Positions 45,688 to 53,259 of a stretch of 53,259 nucleotides of DNA are shown in pieces (positions within the stretch are counted from its first letter, which is position 1; the number at the start of each line of letters is the position of its first letter). Source of the DNA: Beroe ovata (Eukaryota > Ctenophora > Nuda > Beroida > Beroidae); NCBI GenBank assembly GCA_946803715.1, contig CAMPET010000010.1, forward strand, positions 219,512 to 272,770, read 5' to 3'. The notes beneath the pieces were generated by a model. The model made no database searches, was not told the origin of the DNA, and saw only the letters and a list, made by a program, of their open reading frames with translations. Position numbers and translations under genes: made by a program.

Positions 45688-48208
45688 ATGAAGGTCATGG
45701 GAGGAAGCCTCTTACTGTTAGCTGTCTTGATGAACTGTGTCTCATCAAGGCATTATGATAAAAGCGAAACACAGCAAGTAAGTATGCGCGCGCATCATGA
45801 TCGTGAATGTTGATCATTTTGCACGTGCGGGGATTCCGCAACGCAAGTGTCCATAGCAACACGTGCATGCTACTGGATACACAACATGCACAGCGTGCTA
45901 TGTGAGGGAGGATGTGTTTTATGGGCCGCATGTATCATTGTATAACTCCTTGGATGAATTTCAGGAGAGTTATGACGATTCATGGATGAATGTGAACATA
46001 GACGATCACCACCATCACAAAGAGGCTGAGGGCGAGGAGTTGGAGCGACGCCAGGACCTGTACCCGGGTATGTATGATCTCGTGACAAGCTGATTGAGTG
46101 CTCCGTACAACACATACACACTACCTATAATACATCCCACAATATCTCCAGATATAGAGGAAGGCGCTATTGAAGAAGAGATAAGAGCGCAGTTGGAGGG
46201 ACTGGATAGTGCCGATAAGATCATGGAATACGTGGACAGTGAGGCATCCTTGGCATTGTTCCAATGGGAGTTACTTTCCAAGTTACTCCGTGACCCTATA
46301 GATACTCAGGACGACACAATCCGCTGGATTATCAATGATAAGGACGCCCTGGAACAGCTTGTTACTAGTGGAGATATCGATAACGACGAGTGGAACAACG
46401 CGGTGCAAATACTCGCAGATATCATCAGACAGGACCCTAACGCTAAGACAGGACTGAAACTGAAACTGGCAGTAGCTACTGCGCTAACCTTCTCCAGTCG
46501 TGTGACCTCACTGGCGGACGGGAGCGCTATCGAGGGAATACCTAGGTATCACAACTTCGCAAAGTGGGCAGATGACGGGGAATTCCTCGAGCCGTTCTAC
46601 AACCTCACTGCGTGGGAGATGAGATACGTGGTGGGGTCGTGGGCCCAAGATGACGAGTTGGTGTGGGCACGGGAGAACGCTCTAGAAGATTACAGGAACC
46701 CTAATAAAATAGGTTCTGTGACCCACAAGATGGTGGCATATAACCTGTACAACGCTGACGGCGTCAGTGTGCACTCCGCCGACTACTATTACGGCAAACC
46801 AGTGACTCTGGAATGGATACACACCATAGGTGGCGTGTGTGGTGCCATATCCAAATTCGGAACAGCCATGGCCCAGGCATTTGGTATACCGGGTCTACCT
46901 GTTGGGCAGCCTGGCCACTGTGCATTCATCTGGCTGCGGGATGGGACGTATTGGTATCTGGACAACGATGTAAGTGGCTGGGCCAAGAGTGCGACACACA
47001 CTGGTATCCAGTACACGTGGCAGAGACAGGCTCCCTTCTTCACCATGATGTACGAAGCCCAACACAAGTTGGAAAATTACCGAGCCTCGGAGAAGCTGAG
47101 ACTGATTGCCACGTCCTTCATCTCAGACCTGGATCTAAAGTTCTCAATCCTGGAGGAAGGAAGCACACTTTGTGCGCAGAACTACGATCTTTGGCAAGAC
47201 CTGAGAGATGTCATGTCAACGGGTGAAGTCGATGAGGACATCATAGAACGGAGAGTGCTCCCCTACTTGGAAACTATGCAAAATAATTTCCTAGAAACTA
47301 GGGACGTGGCATTGGGCAAGTCTGTGAGTGCGAGCGCAGGTGAGAATAGGGCTCACTGGATTACAAAGGACGGCGGAGAATGGTACTCGGATGAAGAGAC
47401 AGGAGCGTGGATCGAGATTGATCTGGAAGTCGAGTGTGAGGTTGATGATATGAAGATTTGGTGGTGGGGAACTTCCTACGCTAGTGCATACTCCGTGCTG
47501 GCTCGCATTGGTGACGAGTGGGTGGAAGTAGCCGGGAAGTCCGATGAAACACGACAGTCCAATTACTACAACCCATGGGGATCTATCCCCGGATGGGAGG
47601 GCAAGACATCTGCTATCCGGATGGAGCTTGAGACGGGGAATCTGGACCCATGGTTCGGAAAATACTACTTTGGGATACGAGAAGTTGTTCTAAACGGACG
47701 GGCAGCGTTCACCACGGATAACATATCAGCCGGACAGCCGGTCACCATCTCTCCGGGTGTTGACGAGGGTGCCCATGCTGGGGATAATCTGGTTGATGGT
47801 AACCTCGCCACCTCCCTCACATGGCCTACACCAAAACTGTCAGTTCAGCTCCCAGCAATATGCTTGACAGAGGCGATCACCACGACGTGTGGCGATGGAG
47901 GCTGTCATGGGACGCAGGATATCTCATTTGTCGTAGGGGGACAGGAAGTAGCTAAGGAGACGGACGCTCCCTTCAACTCAATGGTCAAAGTGGAGACCAA
48001 TGCTCGACACATAGTAATCCGACTTAAGGGAGATAGTTCCTTCACCTTATCGGAAGTTGAAGCTCTGGGCACGTGCTTCTCAACTCGGGATATCATCAAG
48101 GAACAGATGAAACTGGGATTTAAAGACCCGACCAAGGATTACACTGTCTACGTCACTGATGATGTCTCAGCATTGATTGATAATTTCCAGTGTGAGACGT
48201 GCTACTAG
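45688..48208 (+). CDS. Secreted transglutaminase-like protein with two F5/8C-like domains (3 exons, 785 aa)
   Basis: Exons 45688-45777, 45857-46067 and 46152-48208 (TAG), 2,358 bp, phase kept at both GT-AG introns. Exon 1 encodes a signal peptide (GGSLLLLAVLMNCVSS). Exon 2 begins with a Cys-containing segment (TTCTACY) and ends in an Asp/His/Glu-rich stretch. Exon 3 has a helical region, then a transglutaminase-fold core: Cys330 in GGVCGAIS, His356 in GQPGHCAFIW and Asp371 in WYLDND, spaced as a Cys-His-Asp triad. Two beta-rich modules follow, one opening with DVALGKSVSAS and containing WWWGTSYASAYSV (about residues 415-525), and one from about 535 to 660 containing LVDGNLAT. Both resemble galactose-binding F5/8C-like domains. 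The fold supports a thiol enzyme (crosslinking, protease or amidase); which reaction is unknown. It could act in extracellular matrix or mucus. Its 3' end faces the Kv channel gene. Confidence 0.85.
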
Positions 48209-48866
48209 AGCATACCAGACAAGGGCAATTATCCAATGGATCCTATGGATACTATCCATGATGGGGACGGATCACAGAATTCAATTTAAAAATGGTGCAT
48301 TCATGAAAAAATGTGTTTTACTGCGCGCGGGATCATTCGACGTAAATATGAAACTCTAATTCCCCGTAACTGAATTTTATATAAATGATCTTACAAACGC
48401 AAGTCATACAAAAGTTGTTATGCACAGTTTAAAATCACTTCGGACCTCACGTTTGAGCTGATCATGCCTCTACTTGACCAGCATAACCCAGTTAAAAACA
48501 AAAGCTTCACCACGGGATCATAAGTTTCAGGTCATTCTGCTTCAAATTCATGAAAAAATTCAGTTTGAGGTTCATTCTGTACACCTTGATCAGGCATGTC
48601 CAAATCGAGATTCAAAGACAACAGATTTGCACGTGTAGGTTGGTGATCGCATAAAAATCGCAAGTGCGTCATCGCTGCACGTGCAATCTCTCAACGAATC
48701 ATTGGAAATAGCAGGTTGACACTGGCGATCTGACAGTGACATACTTTAGATGAATAGAACCCAATGACATAATTATTGCTACAAAATGTGTGCTGCGCGC
48801 ACTCGTGCAAGCTCTGCATTAAGCAGCACGTGGCCACGTGTCCTGAAGTCAGGGACCGGCGCTATA
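48209..48866. other. Shared 3' region between convergent genes
   Basis: This separates the stop codons of the transglutaminase-like gene (+) and the Kv gene (-). I see no ORF of interest. CACGTG occurs at 48678-48683, 48827-48832 and 48835-48840; the last two form a 14-bp perfect palindrome. Confidence 0.6.
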
Positions 48867-50145
48867 CTAATCATCCAGTCCGCCCTTTTCCTTCTCATAA
48901 ACAGAACTAAACTTAGAGACAATTATTGTCATGGGTAGGGCGAGGAACACGATACCGATAGTTAACACGACACTGCCCACGAACTTGCCCCCCGGGGTCT
49001 GCGGCACAACCTCGCCGTAGCCGACAGTTGTGATGGTCACTATACTCCACCAGCAGCCCTGCATGATGGAGTTAAACTGCTCGTTTACTTCGTGCTCCAC
49101 ATAGTACATGATACTGCCGAATGTCACGGTGAAGATGCCGAGTAGGATGACGAGGAGGCCCAGTTCCTTCTTAGCGTGGATCACAACTCGCACTATGAGA
49201 ATTAGGTCCTGGGAGTGCCGGACAAACTTGAAGATCCGGATGATCCTGAAAATACGGCACACTCGCAACACGACGTATCGTTTGTCCATCTCGTTATCGT
49301 GAGCTGTGATCGAGGCGGCATCCGTCATGGCCGGGTCCGCCGTCATGTCGGCGATGAGACCAACGTAAAACGGTAAGATGGAAAGTAAGTCGAGAATGTT
49401 GAAAATGTTCTTCCAGAAAGAGAGAAACGTCGGCCAGGTTAGAAAACGTAGAACAAGGTCGATTGTGAAGAAGGAAATGACGAATGCGTTAACGGCGTAC
49501 ACCACTTTGTAGTATTCGTCGGACCTATCCGTGAAGTGTTTCTTCAGATTCGGATCAGTTTCCATGATAAGGAATGCAATGGACGTGCAGATGAACACTA
49601 TGTCGATAGAATGCCACACTGTCGCCACTTTCGATGATCTGGGGTTCTTGAGAAAATCATGGATCGCCTTCTTCTTCGATCGGATTGATCCGTTACCGGA
49701 ACAGAAGACAGAGCAACTCTCAATCTCCGAATCCTCGACAGATATAGCGAATTCATTGTGTGTGGAGATTCTGAAAAGACGCGACACGCTATAAAATACA
49801 ATTATGCATCAAACCGTTTCATCACCGCGCGGCACGAGTTAGAAAAATCATGAATTTTCGACCCCCCACCTATAGAATGCCACTGAATTGATTAAGAATC
49901 TTACTAACCTGAAAAATTCCTTCTCTTCCTCCCAGAGGTCGAGATCGGCATTGAGCGGAGGATACTCATTTCCGGTTTGATAGAACAGGATTATCGATTC
50001 GAAGCACGCCCGATTCCGATTGAAGTAGTAGGAGTTGAGGTCGGGGCAGAAGTATTTGTCCCTATCGCTCGATCCTAGCAGAGTTTGCGGGTACTTGTTG
50101 AGACACTTGTACGTCGTGATAAACTGTTCTCCACACACGTTTATC
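48867..50145 (-). CDS. Shaker-type voltage-gated K+ channel subunit, 5' exon not found
   Basis: Two exons on the minus strand, 50145-49909 and 49788-48867, joined across a 120-bp intron in phase (donor GTTAGT, acceptor TTTTATAG). The first encodes a T1/BTB tetramerisation domain (INVCGEQF, YPQTLLG, YYFNRNRACFESII). The second encodes S1-S6. S4 is VLRVCRIFRIIRIFKFVRHS with the full series of Arg/Lys at every third position. The pore helix and filter read TTVGYGE, and S6 reads GIVFLALPMTIIVSKF. T1 lacks the HxxxC..CC zinc motif of Kv2-4, so it is closer to Kv1/Shaker. Two departures stand out: GYGE instead of GYGD, and PMT instead of the PVP hinge. The exon with the initiator Met, upstream of 50145, was not identified; the acceptor at 50146-50147 shows that one exists. 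A short C-terminus follows S6 (ends GGLDD). Confidence 0.92.
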
Positions 50146-50169
50146 CTAGGCAAAGTAAACTGCTATTCA

Positions 50170-50400
50170 CTCTATCTACACTATCTTGACACCACTATCT
50201 GTTCCTTTAACTGACACACTATCAAGTACTGACACCACTCCCTGATCTTGTCAACCTCTATAATTGACACTCTCTCTCTCTCTCTTGACAGTTGACACCG
50301 CTATATCTCTCTCTTTCTCTCTTGACACCGCTTTCTCTCTCTCTCTTAGCCGCTATCAGTATCTCTCTCTGTCTCTCTTGACACCGTTCTCCTGCACTCA
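50170..50400. repeat. CT-rich repeats with TTGACACC phrases
   Basis: (CT)n tracts alternate with TTGACACCACTATCT- and TCTCTTGACACCGCT-like phrases, a degenerate minisatellite. The phrase TTGACACCA also appears in filamin introns (about 3008, 22459, 22486). The Kv first exon would be expected upstream on the minus strand, but I see none here. Confidence 0.65.
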
Positions 50401-53226
50401 CCGACACAGGTCATCAGCTGATGTGACGTCTGTCTCGGAGATTGATCCCAGGGATTTCTGTGTGCTCGTACAACCCGCGTTATTGGTTTCATCTACGTGG
50501 TTTCTGCGGGAAGGGAGGGTTTAATCATTGACACTGTATATCAGTGCTGTGGATATTGGATGGGGTCATAGGATGCTTGTCATAGGGTGTCATCACAAGT
50601 GCAGTATAGAGTAATCGTGTCATGTATGCTCATCTTGGTTCATAATATGCACTATGCAGTTCTCCAATGCAGCTTCTACCTGCCCTGTATCCAATAAACT
50701 GGGTACAGGGCACAGTTTATCACATGAGCATAATCGGACAAAGCTCTATCAACGTGTATAATACTCACACGTGATTCCGCATCATACGGATTTTCATCAA
50801 CACAGGCGACACTTCGTAATTAAAATGTGACATTGTACGTGTGATGACAAAACAGAGTTTATCGGACAGACAAATATGATCTGATACGTCATGGTCATGG
50901 TATATACTTGATCCATATATATTATTCGAAATTTGACATATTTATTCACATAACACAGCCTGCAGTGCCAAACAAAGACGTGTTACCGAAAACAGGAAGG
51001 TAGATTCAATTTGGTATTTACCAGGTAAGGTTATCATGGTCCATGATACCATGCGGTGTCAGAGACGCATGGTACGCTGATGATTTGTGTGCGGCGGTGT
51101 CATGATACATATGTGTTAGTGTCACTAATGTGTGTGTAAGTGTCAGTGACATATGATTCGCAGTGATTTTGAACGATTTTATAAACTCGGAAATCGATCG
51201 ACATCGGTGTATTAATTGTCAAATAACATGAAATTTGTAACTGTCAATAGGCAAAAAATAGTAAATACCTATGAAACAACGGTACCCACAGAACAAACAA
51301 ATTGCTGTCGGAAAACCGAAAATCGCCGAAGACTCACGGTCCATTAGTGAACCCCATCTCATGGGGTGGAAAGGGAACAGCAGCTGCAGCTGGTGATAAC
51401 TTTGCAAAGGAGCGAAACTCTTGACAAGAATTCAGGAAGGATGTAGTTGTTGGGAGGGGACATATTGTGTCACATCTTGGAGTGGTCTAGGCGCTGTACT
51501 ACTACTGCACTATGTTAAAGGGCACGTTTACATATTATATCACAGTGCAGGTCTGTTTAAACTGTGCGCGAATATTTATATATACTTACGATAGAAAAGT
51601 TAAACAAAGAACATAACAAACTCAACAAAAGTAGTAGGTAAGTGTAATTCCAAGCTTAAGAAAATCTACGAGAAAGCCTATATTTCATGTAGTGTCACTG
51701 CTAAGACATAGCTGTGTGTGTGCGTGTGTGTGTTTGTGTGCGTGTGCGTGTGCGTGTGTGTGATTTTCTGGAGACACATTGACGGAAATTCCAGATACCT
51801 ATATTATCCTCCTGGAGAAAAGGAGAAAGGGAGATTTACGGCAAGAGAAAGGGAGCGCAGTGTTGGTAATTCTGAATTTTTTTAAAATTCAGTATTATAT
51901 CAGCTGGGGATATTGCTATAATTATGGACTTGACAGTACAGCTATAAAATGCCACGGGGTTTCTTCATTCTATAACATCTCAATAACATTTCTAAAAGAG
52001 GAAATGCATAGAATCTTTCTCAAGGCCACTCTAAGTCAGAAGTGGAGTTCGAGAGCGAATTTAAGACTTTCATTTGGGTCTCTAACTCTAAGAAAATACT
52101 TATTGTTGCATCCGTTTTAAGGAATTTCCATGGATTTCAAAGGTACCTATAAAACTGATGAACATTGTTAAGCATACAATATACATTTAAGTACACGTCA
52201 GTGTACAATGTACATTATACACTCAAGTATAACCTACACTCAAAAAATGTACACTGTGTACCGCTAGACAAAACTCAACAAATGTCTATTTTTCAACAGA
52301 ATAGTGAACAATTTAACAATAAATGGTGTTGACAAATGTTGAATTGATTATTCAGTGTCATACATAAGATTAGTTTAGTTCAATAACTAATCAAATTAGC
52401 ATCGTATATATGCGAACAAATAGCAGGCAGAGAAATGAAAGGAACGAATTAAGGGAAGGGAGGGGGAATAGAAGGAAAAGGTTGGAAAATTGGAACTTGT
52501 CCACACTTCATAATATGCGAAAAATATCTCGAAAACTTCCCAAACTTAGTATTTCCACTTGCGAGGGATTAATTTGCCAGCGTAGCCTGTAAAAATCCAA
52601 ACTTACTACAAGTTATGCTTTCCAAGTTTGCAGGAAATAGTTTCTAAAAGTAGGTACTATAGGTAGGTACAATTTTCAATCTATACCTTGCAAGGAGTCT
52701 AAATTGCAGTCTATAGTACACCTGTAATACTAATTTGAGGAAAGGATATCATGGCAAAATCATTGAAAATATCGACTATAGTACTATTGTAGCATCGCAT
52801 GGATGTCCAGTCCATTGTTCCCAGGGAAGTCCCCTGACCTACCCATTCAGGCTGATTACAAATTTACTACAGTCATTGCTGTCATGTTGAGTAAGGGGTG
52901 CGGTACTCATCACAGCTAACAACACACCTACACAGTACACACTCACACACAGTCACACACACTCACTCACACTCACACAGACACAGACACACACATCCTC
53001 CCCATCCCTGATCAAACAATCTGAAAGCATACACACATAAAACAAAGCTGAAAGCATACACACATAAAACACAGCTCATTTTTAAAATACTTCGCCTCAA
53101 ACACGTATATAGCAGTGCCCATACAGTACTCCTGTTAGCACTTCTCATCTCGCCTGCAATAGGTGTTTGCAAGTGCTCGCCCACCGAATCCTCGACCTAT
53201 AAATACATGCTCTGTGTGTGTATGTA

Positions 53227-53259
<33 letters not shown>
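50401..53259. other. Non-coding flank with microsatellites
   Basis: There is no convincing exon. Simple repeats: TG/CG-type at 51712-51762, ACAC/ACTC-type at 52922-52993, TG at 53208-53259. A duplicated phrase GAAAGCATACACACATAAAACA occurs at about 53022 and 53050. A small inverted repeat (ACCATGCG then CGCATGGT) lies at about 51048-51075. The missing first exon of the Kv gene may lie here or beyond. Confidence 0.55.

Noticed and set aside
1-53259. CRISPR arrays, bacterial operons, rRNA or tRNA genes
   Set aside because: The window has spliced animal genes. Its repeats are foldback, microsatellite or protein-coding, and I saw no tRNA cloverleaf or rRNA signature by reading.

Overview
The window looks like nuclear DNA of an early-branching marine animal. 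Coding regions are split by mostly short GT-AG introns (roughly 60-250 bp), proteins carry animal-type modules (calponin-homology plus filamin repeats, Ca-binding and laminin-type EGF, TSP1-like, sushi-like, F5/8C-like, Shaker-type Kv), and a short degenerate TTAGGG tract is present. A sponge or another non-bilaterian is my best guess; the sequence alone does not prove it. There are six gene models in 53 kb, four of which I can assemble from exon to exon with reading phase conserved throughout.

Region 1 (1-23198, + strand): a filamin gene of 18 exons encoding about 5,701 residues. Two N-terminal CH domains are followed by about 22 filamin Ig repeats. One exon (4555-19380, 14,826 bp) carries most of them. 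Inside it, two Ig repeats are split open by huge arrays of a GPDGKPL-type motif (about 739 and 2,425 residues), so more than half of the protein is repeat array. This is the most unusual object in the window.

Region 2 (23199-29173): non-coding and repeat-rich. It holds foldback elements, a small inverted-repeat element with target duplication, a TTAGGG-like tract, and a 658-bp segment present twice at apparent contig joins marked by single Ns.

Region 3 (29174-40409, + strand): two tandem paralogues of nine exons each with matching exon phases (about 1,414 and 1,438 residues). They are secreted multidomain proteins resembling cephalotoxin-like/rapunzel-like proteins, and part of exon 2 is almost identical between them, suggesting gene conversion.

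Region 4 (40410-45687): more foldback elements, an unrecognised polytopic membrane protein (43227-43982), and a minisatellite that begins inside its last codons.

Region 5 (45688-50145): a secreted transglutaminase-fold protein with a Cys-His-Asp triad and two F5/8C-like modules (+ strand), convergent with a Shaker-type voltage-gated K+ channel (- strand). The channel departs from the usual pore and gate motifs (GYGE, and PMT in place of PVP). The rest (50146-53259) is non-coding with microsatellites.

The genes do not form an evident pathway. Filamin is cytoplasmic and mechanical; the paralogue pair and the transglutaminase-like protein are probably extracellular; the channel and the membrane protein are in membranes.
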